Positions 24,801 through 37,149 of a stretch of 64,000 nt of DNA are shown piece by piece. The notes under the pieces were generated by a model. That model saw only the letters and a program-made list of their open reading frames with translations, had not been told where the DNA came from and did no database searches. The stretch lies in the NCBI RefSeq assembly GCF_040802235.1, contig NC_133156.1, forward strand, positions 187,681,851-187,745,850, written 5' to 3'. The DNA comes from Manis javanica (taxonomy: Eukaryota; Chordata; Mammalia; Pholidota; Manidae). Each line of letters begins with the position of its first letter. Positions within the stretch are counted from its first letter, which is position 1. The translations under genes and the position numbers were made by a program.

Positions 24801-27384
24801 TCTAGATCATGGGAGGCTGTACAATTCTCTCCACTCTTCTCTAGAGTATATCAGTACAACTAGTGCCAGTCCTGAGGCCTGTATATGTGGGTCAAATAAA
24901 GTGCCTTCCAGCCCTTGCAACCTTCTATTTCCAGACCATATGACTGCCCTTCAGCTAAGTGTCACCTCAAAGAATCAGATTATTCAGGCACAATCTTTAT
25001 ATTCTTTATATTTTAATTGTATAAATACCTTGGTCTCCTGCTATCATCTTGCCCAAACATTTCTTGAGCTGGACTACTTAGGCTAATGAAAGAGCTAATG
25101 TATTTCATGTTGATTCCATTAGCTTTGGTTTCTTGACCTTGTTTCTAACTTAGGAGAAAGATGGGGAAGGGTGCACCTTTCCACAGCCTTCTAGACCTCG
25201 CCTAAAGAGAGGACTCAGGAGCTCTGGCTCCTCTCCTATGCTCTCATTTGTGTATCCTTGTCTCCCCACCCCAATCCTATATATATGAAGATAGCCGAGA
25301 ACTAATGTACCTGGATAAACTTAATAAGTGCTTCTCTCCACAGACCTCATGGAGCCTGGATCCCCTACCCATAAGTAGATTAGTCTGGTGTCCTAGCAAG
25401 TACCCTGGGTTTATAATCATTGGCTCTGCCTCTTGCCGGCTGTGACATTTGGGATAATCATTTAGCCTCCCTAGGCCTCCGTTTTTCATTTAGAAAAGCA
25501 GGAGCAGCCTAGGATATTTTTTAAGTTCTCTATAACACTAGATAGCATCATACAAACACAAGGAATGATTAGTCTCTCTGGAAAATGCCTTCCTTCCCCC
25601 CAGTATGAGCTGGTGAGAGTTTCTGAAAACAAAGATCCCTAGAAGAAAAAAAAAAGGTGCCTGGGGAATCACAGATCACATTTAGAACAAAAGAGAGGCA
25701 GCAGAACTCCCTGGATATATCTTACTTAGGCAGAATTATCTCCCAGAGCCTTTGTGGAGACATGAGAATCTCTGAAAGTTACATTCCCGTGGGAATGAGT
25801 ATGAGCATTGATTGTCCTGTAGTCATATCAATGGAAACCTTTGGCTTGAACTAGAAGCTCCTAATATATTAACTGATATATTAACTGGCCATTTTAGAGG
25901 GCAAAATATGTCAAGAGTTGCCTAAAGAACCAATAGTGCAACCTGTGCTCTATTGTCTATTTTGGGTCTCATGAACCATAAGTGCAATTAAAAAAAAATC
26001 AATGCTCTCAACAACTGTAAGTCAATTGACTTACTTAAGCTTTTCTCCAACACATATAGCCACTGACTCTCTGGAAGTCTGGCTACAGCACTTTGAGCCT
26101 TGTGCAGACACCAAACTACTTAGCCAGCAGACGAAAATGTAGGGAGCGCCAATCATCCAATCAAGAGACTATTAAAATATGAGTCATAAATCTCTGGTTC
26201 TGCCACAGTTCACCAAGGACAAAGTCTGGCAAGCTTCCGGCCTTGCTGAGAGGCAGCTCCATGGAGTTAGGAGGGCCAAGGGTCCTGCTTGCTCCCCCCT
26301 TGCTCTTAGTTGTGTTGTAAGATTGTGGTACACAAATGTCATCAGAGACCTCTGTGTTCTTACCAGAAAGGAAGTCTGTTTTCCCCAAAGATACCTGGGA
26401 GGTTTTCACCAGGTTAGACCTCAGCTAACCCCAAGCACTTTCTTTCTGCAGGTTCCTGTGGTCACCATGATAGTCCTGTCCCTGCCCTGCAGAGCTGTGA
26501 GTGTCAGAGGGGCAGTGTCTGCCGCTGAATCTGAGCTCACTGGCATCTGTCCCATGGCCAGGGCACCCTAGGGTAACCTGGTGGCGCACAGGGAAGGGGC
26601 TGTGTTCTCCTCAAAGGTGACTGGCGAAGTGCTCCAGATATGCCAGGTTCCATCCCCGCACCACTGGTTCTGAGGGGATGGATAATTCAAGGCAAATAAC
26701 CCTTTCCAGCATGCCAGTTGGGAAGCTCGGCTGTAGACCCTATACCCTCTGAGCCATGGTTTTCTCATCTGCAAAATGGGAGAATAAAACCAAATGCATT
26801 GAGTGGTTGACTCCATCAGATCGTTATGGGGGCAAAGTGCCCAGTACACTGCCTGGCACACACACACCAAAGGTGGTGCTTTTTCCTTGTCTCCTGGGCA
26901 CAACCTGCTGTGGCTCTTACAAGGGGTGACTGAGGGATAACTGGCAAAGCTCTGTGGGCTGGGGAATGTCTGTACAAAGCATGCATAACTTATGCAGAGA
27001 GAGAGAGAAAGAAGGTAACAGTGGAGATACAGATATCAATAGTCCTCACTGGCATAGAGATATGGGTGTGTATGAGCATCTGTAGAAAGATTTGAGAGTG
27101 CTTCATCATTTTCCAAATGCTTTTGCATGACATTCACAGAACAGTTAGTGAGCATCTCCTATGTGTGAGGTGTTCAGCCTACAAGGAAGGCTTAGAGAAT
27201 GGCCGTTAGGCAGCTCACATTCTAGTTATCAGTAGGTAACATCACCTATCTCTTTGTCCTATGGAATCCAAACAAAATGTTTGCTGTGGTCAGTGTAATA
27301 ACACTGAGCCATGGTTGTAGATATATTGGTAGGGGAGAAGTTAAGATTAGAAACTCAGTTTAATTTACCCTTTGTAAAAGGGAT
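24801..27384. other. Mostly unique intergenic DNA with MIR pieces
   Basis: MIR-type fragments lie at about 25395-25545 (CTGTGACATTTGGGATAA, CTCCGTTTTTCATTTAG) and 26735-26865 (TTTTCTCATCTGCAAAATGG, CACTGCCTGGCACAC). An L2-type tail lies near 27130-27245. The 130-codon frame at 26179-26571 and the 111-codon frame opposite it have no recognisable domain. Confidence 0.5.
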
Positions 27385-27645
27385 AAGTGAGAGAAGCAAT
27401 TAAGAACCCAAAATCTGGAATCAAATTACCTGAGTCCAAATTCCAGTTGTCTTGCTTACTAGCTGTGTGATTCTAGGCAAGTAACCTGACCTCTCCTTCC
27501 TCAATTTCCTTATCTGTAAAATGGGGATAGTAATAGTACCAACCTGATAGGGCAACTGTACAGATTAAATGAGTACATAATATATGTAAGGCACTTTGAA
27601 GAAGCACAAAATAAGTACTTACATGGGTTGACCATTACTATTCTT
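27385..27645 (+). mobile_element. MIR SINE (nearly full length)
   Basis: All MIR parts are readable: AGCTGTGTGATTCTAGGCAA, CTTATCTGTAAAATGGGGAT, AGATTAAATGAGTACATAA, and a tail with AGCACAAAATAAGTA. Confidence 0.8.
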
Positions 27646-28880
27646 AGGTTTATTTGAATTTGGAGATCAACTGGGAGGATATTTCATTTATCCCTAGTTA
27701 ATGGAGCAACAACATAACAAGAAACGGAGATGGGAAGGAGGTAGATTTGCAAGGTCATTCGGTCACTTCATCGCCCTAGAAAAATGTGCTGGCATCTTAA
27801 GGAATACTAGTGCATCATTTCTTGGTGAGTCAGAAGTTGGTTTTGGCTGGCACTATTAACAGGTTTATGTGCTGGCATGGTGCCCACACCTTTACCTCCA
27901 CACAGTCTATCCCAGACAGCAGTGGATAAATGCTATTATTCAAGCCATCCAAACCAGTTAGGAGCCATCTTAGGGGGGAAAAAAATCCCTGATGGAGGAG
28001 TCCAGCAAATAGAACCTTTAGCCTCGACGACCATCCAGAGTAAGGGAGTTCCGTGGCGGGAGGCCATCCTGCATCTGTCTAAGTCATTCAGGAAGGTTCA
28101 CCGTCTTTAGGTCTTTATAATGATGAATGCCTATTAGCCTGAATGGCCCCAGCTGTATACATAAGCCCCAAGTTCCTGACTTCTTTTTCTGGCAAAGCAC
28201 CTCTTCTAAAAACTCATTCAAGGAAGTCACTTAACCACTCCATTTCCTTATCTCGGGAAAGGAGAAACCATTCAGTGCCTTTTGTTTCTACTTATTGTCC
28301 TAGGGAGTTTATGGTGGCTGTGTAACTGAGAAGCTGATCTAAAGTGTCCACTGTTGCAGAGACTAGCAAAACATGCCCAGCTAGTTCACTTTGGATTCTT
28401 TGATGTTTCAGGAATTTTTGAAAAACTGGAGATGGGACTTAAGTCTGGCCCTCTTTCATGTCTCTGGGAAGCTGGCAATTTAAACAAGAGTGGCCATATC
28501 CTTTCTACAAGACACTTTTCTCAAGTATTACTACTATGTTCTTGTTCATGGACCTTTTTGTGGCATATTCTTACTCACTCATATATTGAAATAATTTCTT
28601 TCATCTGCTCTAACCATGGTGCATGGTAAGTAATGAACAGTGCTGCAAGTAGGGCTACTTGGAAATGACCTTATTATAAACCAACTCTTCCGAGTTCTGA
28701 AGTCTCAGCAGGTGCTGAGAGGCATCCACCTATGCCTGCTCTACCATGTCAGTTGGAGGAAAGCTTAACCAGAATGAGAGGCATTAAAACCACAGAAAAT
28801 TAAAGCTAAAGAAGGACAGAAACAGGACATCTTAGTGGTCTGCTCTTTGGCTTTATCTGTTCACTTCCTGTTTGATCAAA
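27646..28880. other. Unassigned intergenic DNA
   Basis: No gene or confident repeat; short frames only. Confidence 0.5.
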
Positions 28881-29093
28881 CAGTGCTCAGGTTGACAGTG
28901 ATTCTGATTTCGTCATGCATCAGAGTCACCCCAAGAGCTTAATAAAATAAGGATTGCGGGGTCCACCTCCATAATTTTGGATTCGGTAGGACCAGGGAGG
29001 GGCCTGAACATTTGCCTGTTTCCTACAGATTCACAGGAGATGCTGATGATGCTTGTTTGGGGATCACACTTAAAGAACCACTGAATTGAAAGG
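28881..29093 (+). mobile_element. hAT-Charlie MITE (MER20/MER5-like)
   Basis: Terminal repeats CAGTGCTCAGGTT and AAGAACCACTG bracket a body with CAGAGTCACCCCAAGAGCTT and GGACCAGGGAGGGGCCTG, the layout of short hAT elements of this group. Confidence 0.65.
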
Positions 29094-29435
29094 TACATTC
29101 TTACAGGTGATAGCTTATGTGCTGTGTCCAATCAGGGTGACCAACTGTCGTGGTCTACTTGGGATTGAAGGGTTTCCTTGGATGTGAGGCTTCTCAGTGC
29201 CAAAACCCCATAGTCCTGAGCAAACCAGGGCAGTTGATTACCCTGAGGATAGAAGAGGTGATGACATTCCTAATCATTTTAAAGTTTGGACTAAGTCAGT
29301 AGGCTAACTAGTGAGTTAAGAATTTACTAAGTCCCTGAGGCCACGTGTAGGTATATTAGACAAGTGAAGACAAATTAAAAAGAACGGTTCTAGTTCTTGT
29401 CGTTGTCCTCAAGGAATTTCCAATCCGACTTAGTC

Positions 29436-29590
29436 TTTCATTCGTTCATTCATTTATTGACTGAGCACATTTTTGCTGACTGCCTACCTTTTGCTGACTG
29501 CTAGGCCTTGGGGGGCAGGAGATACGTCAGTGAGTAAGACAGACATGGAACCTACCCTCATGAAGCTGGCTGTCTAATGGGAAAAACGCT
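29436..29590 (+). mobile_element. L2-type 3' end with TTCA repeat
   Basis: (TTCA)n-like start, ATTTATTGACTGAGCACA, CTGCTAGGCCTTGGGG, CCTACCCTCATGAAGCTGG in the usual order. Confidence 0.55.
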
Positions 29591-29819
29591 GAACATGGCT
29601 GAGCAAAGCTGAAATGAAAATAATTCTCACCTTGAAGTAGAGTTATGAGACTTAGTTGAGTTCATGTCTGGAGACACTACAAAAGGAACAGTGTGTTACA
29701 ATTATTATAACCACGTGACCAGAATCTTCTGAAAACTCCTGATTTATGATACCACATTTCCTAGTTTTTGCATGAGTTTTTTTTTTTAAAAAAAAGGCCA
29801 TGAAGTGAGAAGCCAGGAG

Positions 29820-29965
29820 AACCACAGCTTAGGCCAGCTTGGCTACTAACTTCTGTTTGACCTTAAAGGAGTCATTCATGTCATTGTTCCTGCATTTCCT
29901 CACACTGTGGATGCAAGGATCAAATGAGATATTATTATGGAAACACTTTCAGTATCAGCAAGCTG
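29820..29965 (+). mobile_element. MIR fragment
   Basis: Phrases GGCTACTAACTTCTGTTTGACC and GATCAAATGAGATATTATTATGG fit the right half of MIR. Confidence 0.45.
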
Positions 29966-30119
29966 ATGTTTGAAAGGCAATTTATTTGGAAAGGTATCAC
30001 ACAAATTCTACCACCACAAATTCCCTACTGCTGCAAAAGTGTTCAAATCAGAGCAATTTTTTGTGTGACCTGTGGTTCTTTTATGAAATGGTTTTGAAAA
30101 AAAAGAGCCTAGGGGAGCG

Positions 30120-30447
30120 CAGTTGCCCCTTGAACAACATGGGTGTGAACTGCATGGCTCCACTTATAGGTGGATTTTTTTTCAGTAAACATATTGAAAA
30201 CTTCTTTTGAGATTTGCAATAATTTGAAAAAACATTTTATTTTTCTCTAGCTTTATTGTGAGAATACAGTATACAGTACATATGACATACAAAATATGTG
30301 TTAGTCAACTGTTTATGTTATTGGTAAGGCTTCCGGCCAACAGTCTATTAGTTGTTAAGTTTTTTGGGGAGTCAAAAGTTATATGTGGATTTTCAAATTT
30401 GCAGGTGGTCAATGCCTCTAACCTCCGAGTTGTTCAAAGGTCAACTG
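30120..30447 (+). mobile_element. Tigger-type MITE (Tigger2/MER8-like)
   Basis: The ends CAGTTGCCCCTTGAACAAC and GTTGTTCAAAGGTCAACTG are inverted repeats matching at 17 of 19 bases. A TA lies at the right junction; the left TA has decayed to CG. The family matches 49026-49344, which lies in the opposite orientation. Confidence 0.8.
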
Positions 30448-30999
30448 TAAAAGGTTTTCCTTTTAAGGGAAGGAACTTCCATGTTTTCAGATGAGAGATT
30501 TCTGAGGACAGATGGATAATTTCTTGAAAACTTGAAATTTAAATTTGCACCACTCCATTTGAATTCAGATTTCTAATGCCAGCAATTCTAACAAAAAAAC
30601 TAAGTAGCATTAGGGAAAAAATGCACATCTACTGTTGCTTCAATTTTTTCATCTTAAAAAAACAAAAACTGTTTTTGTAAAGTTGAAAGCTATTTAAATA
30701 TGTTTTTAATGGCTTCTTTTTTTCTTCACTGGGTGTATGTGCATACAGACATCCTAGGGACACAAGACGAATATCTGAACTGAGTCATCCCTTGCTATTA
30801 ATAATTGAGTAGTTTCCCATAGCCCTTAGATTGGGGATCAAATAACCCTAGGCTAATGATTCTCAACCCTGGCTTCTTTACCTGGGGAACTTAAAAAACT
30901 ACCTATATCTAGTCCCCCCTCCTCCAACTGAATCAGAGTCTTTGTGAATAGGTACTAAATTTTGTAAAAGCCATATGGTCTGGCAATTATTGTCTCCAT
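30448..30999. other. AT-rich DNA with a hAT fragment
   Basis: A hAT-Charlie-like piece lies at about 30852-30975 (AATGATTCTCAACCCTGGC start). The remainder is AT-rich and unassigned. Confidence 0.45.
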
Positions 31000-31275
31000 A
31001 GTCTTGTCTCCACTGGCCTCCCCTCCCTGGGCCTGTTCAGCCTCACTGGACATACCTCAGGGCATTTGCACATGCTGTCCCCCTCTTGGCTTAAGCATTC
31101 CTTCCCAGACCTCTCAGACCGTACCAAATTGCCCCAAAGCACACTCTCTTAGCTGGTGCTCCCTGGCCTCCTTAGTACATCTCACAGCTGCCTTGTACAT
31201 TTATTTGTGAGATTCTTGGATGAACATCCACCTCCCCACTGGGCTCTGAGTTCACTGAGATCAGAGGCCAGTTGG
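31000..31275 (-). mobile_element. L2 3' fragment
   Basis: GGGCATTTGCACATGCTGTCC, CATTCCTTCCCAGACC and GCTCTGAGTTCACTGAG are reverse L2 phrases in order. Confidence 0.65.
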
Positions 31276-31309
31276 TTCCTCTCCCTGTTCTGTCTTCCCC
31301 AACTCCAGC

Positions 31310-31490
31310 AAAGGGACCTTAGGCAAGTTTTGTAACCTTTCTGTATCTGGTTTTCCTTATCCCTGAAAAGTGTTTGCTATTTATAGAACCATATCCCCTA
31401 GGAGGGTTGGTAGGCTAAATGAATACAGGTGACATAACTTAGAACCGTGCCTGGCCCATTGTAAGTACCCATAAATACTAGTTATTATCA
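31310..31490 (+). mobile_element. MIR SINE
   Basis: GACCTTAGGCAAGTTTTGTAACC and the tail CGTGCCTGGCCCATTG fit MIR. Confidence 0.6.
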
Positions 31491-32164
31491 TTGACTGTGG
31501 CATTAGACAAGGTGGGATTCCTGGGTAGTTGCTTTCTTCCCCAAGTTCAAGCCAAGTGCCCACTCAACAGGTGGCCTCTTGTTTACAGGGAGGGAGACAA
31601 TCTGCTTTGTTTGGATGACAGGTGCACAGGTTCCAAATTGAATGAGAAGGCCCCCCACCTTTTACAAGGAGAAAGTCTGTGCCCAGAGAAATGTGTTTCG
31701 CTTGTATTATTGCCACCAGACCCAAGTGGGTGGGGATTATATGACCTACAGATGATGCCCTTATCTTTTAGTCACAGCAAATTTTAAAGGGAACTAGGAA
31801 GCCACTTCCTGCTGCCCATCACAACACCAATAACCTAGCCCTTGTATCAGTTTACAGAAGGCAGAGCTCATCTGTATTCTTCACCTCTCTGCTTTTGGGT
31901 CTCGCAGAGGAGAAGCAATACCACATAAGGGAAAGATTGCTAAAAGGAAATGGATGGCTGGGGTTCTAGGCCTCACATTATATCTTCCTTCTCTGGGCCT
32001 CAGTTTCCTCGTCCATCAAGTCTTGGACAAAATACTCTTCAAGATTCCTCCTGAGAGCAAAAAAAAAATACTTTAAGATTTGAGAAGTTTCCAAAAAGGC
32101 AAATTAAGGCATAGAGTCATAGAACAATTAGGCGGCTTGCACAGTATTAAATGACAGAGCTATC
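31491..32164. other. Unassigned intergenic DNA
   Basis: Unique-looking, with a MIR-like scrap near 31995-32060 (GGGCCTCAGTTTCCTCGTCC). Confidence 0.45.
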
Positions 32165-32420
32165 ACAAACTTAACACGTCCAGGACTGAACACCTGATCT
32201 TCCCACAAACCTGCTCCAGCTGCAGCCTTCCAAGTTCCAGTCTCTTACAAACCATCCTTCCAGTAGCTTGGCTTGAAAATCATCCCTAATGTCCTTATTT
32301 CTTTCATACCTTACGCTCAAAGCATCAGCAAATCCTGTTGACTCTGCATTCAAAACATGCCTGGAAACGAACACTTCTCATCACTGCCATCACTACTTCA
32401 ACGCCGCCCTCGTTGCTCTC
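32165..32420 (-). mobile_element. L2 fragment
   Basis: CTGATCTTCCCACAAACCTGC, then CATCAGCAAATCCTGTTGAC, then TCATCACTGCCATCACTAC follow reverse L2. Confidence 0.65.
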
Positions 32421-33437
32421 TGTTCTGCTAAAGTGAGGAGCTAGGGGAAGCAGGAACTTCCATAGTGCAACTTCTTTGAGACCCATTCCCCCCACATATA
32501 AAATAAACATGATCCTGACCTTGTTTTCTTTTTGAGGTAGCTGTCTTTTCCTTGTTGATTTTATAAGAGTTCATTGTACATTCTAGGTATTAATCGCTGG
32601 TTTGTTTTAGATGTTGCAAATAGTATCTTCTTCCTTTCTGTCAACTGTCTATTCATTTTGTCAGCGTGCCCTTTATTGAACAGCAACCCTCTATGCTAAG
32701 GTAGTATAATTGACTGGATTTCTTTTGTCTTATGATTTGTGCTTCTCATGATTTTTAAAGAAGTCTTTCCTTAGCTCTGGCCACCAACTATTTCACTACA
32801 TGGTTTTCTATTAACTTGAAAATTTTACCATTCAGACTAAGGTATTTAATCTCCCTATAACCCAGTTTTTAAATGGGATTAGATAGAACTTTAGCTTAAC
32901 TTTATCCTGTAAGGTGAGCCAACCCCATCTAGTAAATAATTCATCCTTTGCCCATTGATTTATGAATTATATTACAAACCTATTTTCAAACCCAGATGGG
33001 ACTGTCTCTGAACTCTGTTTCATTGGCCTATGTGTTCTTACACCAAAACCACAGTTTTTATTACTATGGCTCTTAAAAAAAAATTTTCCTCCAACTTTAT
33101 TGGAGAATGATTGACCAAAGATATTTCATGTATTTAAAGTATACAATGTGATGATTTGATATAGATATACAATGTGAAGTTAATACCACAATCAAGCTTA
33201 TTAACACATCAGTCACCTTATATAGTTTACTTATTTTTCTTGTGGTGAGAATGCTGAAGATGTACTCTGTTAGCAGATTTTCTAGATATAATTTGGCATT
33301 ATTAACTATAGTCACCATCCTGTACAGTAGATCCTGAACTTATTCATCTTATAACCTAAGTTTGTGCGTTTTGATCAACATCTAATTTTCCCTGCCCCAA
33401 AACCCCTGGCAACTACCATTCTGGGCTTACTTGGACT

Positions 33438-33537
33438 TTTTTAGTATGGTTTAATATCTCATAGGCAAAACCCCATATTTTTGTTTGTTTGTTTTTTTAA
33501 TTAACATATCATTGATATACAATCTTATGAAGGTTTC
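33438..33537. repeat. Left arm of inverted duplication
   Basis: This 100-bp arm spans the last bases and tail of the young L1 plus about 45 bases of the DNA outside it. It is repeated in reverse complement at 34250-34345 with about five mismatches and one 4-base gap. Confidence 0.8.
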
Positions 33538-33720
33538 ACTTGAACAACACTGTGGTTTCAACATTCACCCATATTATCAAGTCCCTCACCCCCACCCCAC
33601 CGCAGTCACTGTCCATCAGCAGAGTAAGATGCTATGGAGTCATTACTTGTCTTCTCCATGCTCTACTGCCTTCCCTGTGACTTACCTATATCGTGAGTGC
33701 TAATTATAGTCCTCCTTAAT
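33483..33720 (-). mobile_element. Younger L1 3' end, minus strand
   Basis: Read on the minus strand it carries CTGATGGACAGTGACTG and ends in an A-rich tail, the same family as 721-1374. The flanks CAAAACCCCATATTTTT (33466-33482) and CAAAACCCCGCATTTTT (33721-33737) are imperfect target duplications. Confidence 0.7.
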
Positions 33721-34249
33721 CAAAACCCCGCATTTTTTAATGGTGATATATTGCATAATATGCAATATAAAATACACTGATATTAATATAAAGTTGATTT
33801 GCCTATTCAGGGAAATTTATTTCTCCATGTAAATTTTAGAGTCTTTTTTTTTTTCAGTTCCTCAAAAAATCTGACTGGAATTTTGAATGCAATAGCACAG
33901 GATTCAAAGATTAACTTGTGGAGAATTGCTGTTTCTGCAACATTAAGTCATCCCTTTCAACAGAGCCTAGATGTATATGTAGATTATCTTCTATACCCTG
34001 TATTAGTTTCTCTTTTCATTCAAAAACATTTGAAATAACCACAAACTTACAGGGAATATAGACATACAGAACAAAGAATTGGTTTTTTTTCTGAGTCATG
34101 TGAGAGTAATTTTCTGACCTGATATCTTATCAGGCCTTGGTAACTCTGTGTGTACTTCTTATGAACAAGGACATTCTGCTGTGTGGTCTGCAATACACCA
34201 ATAAGATCAGGAAACTTATAGTGATGCGTCTCCACCTTCTGAAGGTTAT

Positions 34250-34345
34250 GAAACCTTCAAAAGATTGTATATCAATGATACCTTAATTAAAAAAATAAAC
34301 AAAAATATGGGGTTTTGCCTGTGAGATATTAAACCATACTAAAAA
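34250..34345. repeat. Right arm of inverted duplication
   Basis: 96 bp, about 95% identical to the reverse complement of 33438-33537, separated from it by 712 bases. It includes the phrase ATATGGGGTTTTGCC, which lies outside the L1 in the left copy, so it is not simply a second L1 insertion. Confidence 0.8.
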
Positions 34346-34985
34346 CTGATGGACAAGTTTCTTCAGTTGTCCAAATACCAATTTATATAGCAAAAGAATC
34401 CAATGTAGATCGAGATTGTATTTAGTCCTCACATCTCTTTTGTCTCCGTCAGTCTAGGATAGTTCTTCTGTCGTTACTTGATTTTCCTGATCTTGGTTTA
34501 CCTGACCTTATTTTGTAGAATGTCCCTCAAATGACTTTGTCTAATGTTTTCTCGGGATTGAACTTATGTGTCAGGTTATGCACACTATCACAGAGGTGAT
34601 GCCACGGTTTTCTCTCTGCATCCTATCAGTAATACACGATGTCAAATGGCCCCATTACTAATGATGTTCCTTCCCATTGACAGTTGTCTCAAGTGTGGCA
34701 TGCTAGGCTTCTTTCTGAAGTTACTGCTTTCCCCTTAAAAATTAATCAGGATTTTGGAGATACTTTGAAACTATATAAATATCCCATTCCTCATCAAATG
34801 TTCAATTTATTAATTTATTTGTTTATATCTGTACTGGAAATGTTTTTGTTTTACTCAAAGGGTTATAATCAATCATCATCATGTAGTTTTGATGTTCAGA
34901 CCGTCCCCAGTGTGGCCATTGGGAGCTCCTGTAATGAGAGTCATTTAGACACATCCCCACCATTCTCAGCACTTCCTTGACCTCT
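34346..34985 (-). mobile_element. Ancient LINE-type repeat
   Basis: GTAGAATGTCCCTCAAATGACTTTGTCTAATGTTTTC-type wording (34516 onward) and ATCACAGAGGTGATGCC match the same old family seen at 42475-43800. I believe it is an old L1 3' region but cannot fix the subfamily. Confidence 0.5.
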
Positions 34986-35084
34986 GCAACAGTGGAATGT
35001 GTCAGGACTTCTCTCTAGACAGATATTTTCCTCATCCCAACCTACCTAGAGTCTGCATTCCATGTTGGGTCCCCACCCTTCCCC

Positions 35085-35105
35085 CCACACACACACACAC
35101 CACCA
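35085..35105. repeat. (CA)n microsatellite
   Basis: Short CA tract following a C run. Confidence 0.7.
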
Positions 35106-35289
35106 TGCACCAGTTATGACACCTGACATTCTGCCACTGGCTCCCATCCTCCAACCACAGAAGTCCACCTTAATCAGCCCCACTTAATGGCTAAAGACCA
35201 ATTGTACAGGAAGATAGTGGAGCAAAAGGAAGAAGAACTGTGGGTAGAATTTTTTAAGTTTTATCAACAGAAGTTTCATATAATCTTGC

Positions 35290-35674
35290 TGTGTTAGTTT
35301 GCAGGGCTGCCATGACAAAGTACCACAGGCTGGGTAGCTCAAACAACAGAAATTTATTTCTGACAACTCTAGAGGCTAGAAGTCAGAGATCAAGGTGTCC
35401 ATAGGTTTGGTTTCATTCTGTGTCTCCCCTTGGCTTGTAGATAGCTGTCTTCTCCCTTTGTCTTTATGTGGTCTCTTCTGTGCATGTCTGTGTCCCAATT
35501 TTCTCTTCTAATAAGGACATCAGTCATACTGGATTAGGGGCCACCCTAATAACCTCATTTTAACTTAGTTACCTTGTTAAAAACCCTATCTCTAAATACA
35601 GCCACATTCTGAAATATTAGCAGTTAAGGCTTTCAACATAAGAATTTTACAGGGACATCATTCAGCCCATAAAA
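35290..35674 (-). mobile_element. MaLR (MLT1-type) solo LTR
   Basis: A nearly full LTR in reverse: TGTGTTAGTTTGCAGGGC, AACAACAGAAATTTATTTC, ATCAAGGTGTCC, CTAATAAGGACATCAGTC, CACCCTAATAACCTC, then ATTCAGCCCATAA. Known: MaLR elements are ERVL-derived and shared by placental mammals. Confidence 0.8.
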
Positions 35675-35689
35675 CTTGGTTAGGCTAAT

Positions 35690-35900
35690 ACCTCGACACT
35701 TTATGATTTTGATGACTACATTGATTGATCTCTTATATTTTAATTACATTTTTAGATAATTACTGCTAGTATAGACAAATGCTATTGATTTTTATGCTTA
35801 CTGGCAACCTTCTTGAGCTTGCTTATTACATCTAATTCTTTGTTGATTCGTTCACCATCAGACAATGATACACTTATTTCATTATCTGGCATCTCCTTTC
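35690..35900 (-). mobile_element. L1 ORF2 fragment
   Basis: GGCAACCTTCTTGAGCTTGC and TAATTCTTTGTTGATTC recall reverse L1 ORF2. Confidence 0.4.
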
Positions 35901-36639
35901 TCAACCAGCTTCATTTCCCGAGGGCTGCCATTTCCTTTAGGAGTCCTCTCATTTTCTCTGGTTAGATTCCTGTAGACATCTCTGTATGGCAGAAGCTAGA
36001 GAGAGATACAAGGTCAAGAATGGGGTTTTATTTTTTTTTAAGGTAGAAGATATTTAAATGGCCAAAAGAAAAAAAACACTTGGTGAGAAAGAAACTGAAG
36101 ATGGAAAACAGAAAAGGGGTGTGATTTGGTACACTGGGAATCTGGAATGGGATTTTAGCAGAGATGGCTGAATTAGCCTTGGACAGGTAAAGAGGAAAAA
36201 AAGCAAAGGTGTGTGGGGCAGTGGGATGTGGAAAAGATGGTAGACAGGGAATGCAGAGATAGGATGCAGGATCTCTCTCTGATGGCTTTACCTGTAAAGT
36301 CATCTGTTTTATGACATGGGGTGTTGGGCGATATGAAAAAGTTGAAGTTTGGATGGAGGGCTGAAGGGGAACTGTAAAAGTTTGTTGTAATCACACTGTT
36401 CTTTCTTCATTCCACCATGATCTGTTATACATGAATCACTTAGGGAATAAACTGCTCCCTGCCCCTACTCCCGTGAAAACTGGGAATAAGAGCTCTTGGC
36501 TCAGAATTTAGTCAAATCTCATTCAGAAATTTCAGGAGGTAAGAGAGCATCCATTAAGAGGTACATCTCCTTTCTCATTCCTAGTAGCTTATACTGCCTC
36601 TAAGAATTCATATTTGTACTTGAGAGGGGAATGTGAAGT
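35901..36639. other. Unassigned intergenic DNA
   Basis: Purine-rich on the plus strand, with many AAAA/GGAA runs; no gene evident. Confidence 0.5.
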
Positions 36640-37045
36640 ATGTGTATATATTTGTATCTAACAGATCCAAAACCACCCAATGCAATTGTTGAGAACTATT
36701 CAGACTGCAGCTACCATGATGGGGAGAAAGGTCAGCTCAGCTTAGAGAGACCATGTCCACCTCAATATTCATACCCTATGCTGTGGGCCCCAGAATGAGA
36801 TACAAATCAGACTGGAAACAGATCATATGTACCAAGAAGCCACTGGTCCAAAGACATGAGAGACTCATGAAATATAACTGAATCCAACCTGGAGCTTGTA
36901 GCCCAGAACCAAGGGCCAGCCTAATTCAGTCAAGTCAACCTGTCTTGGCCTGACCTATGAACAGGAAAATAAACAATAATTATTTTAAGCATCTGAGCTT
37001 CAGGATAATTTGTTAGACATAACTGTGGCAGCAGCTGACTGATGA
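36640..37045 (+). mobile_element. MaLR/MLT1-type LTR
   Basis: The 3' half is recognisable: CCAAGGGCCAGCCTAATTCAG, AATAAACAATAATTATTTTAAGC (36968 onward) and GTGGCAGCAGCTGACTGATGA. Confidence 0.55.
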
Positions 37046-37149
37046 ATGATTTTATGTTAGAGTAAATCAACTCTAGAAAAGGGGGAGAAGGGTAGAAGCT
37101 GACACTTTTGAGTTATATAAGCAGTGGGTGTCTCCATTTTACCTGGTAA

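Larger units (their letters stand above)
32530..33960 (-). mobile_element. Old L1 (L1M-type), minus strand, interrupted
   Basis: Reverse ORF2 text (TTTCATTGGCCTATGTGTTC near 33021) is followed by an L1MA/MB-like 3' UTR signature (ACAATGTGATGATTTGATAT near 33144 and ATTAACTATAGTCACCATCC near 33300). ORF2-like text resumes near 33730-33900 (CTGACTGGAATTTTGAATGC). A younger minus-strand L1 lies within it at about 33483-33720. Confidence 0.65.
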
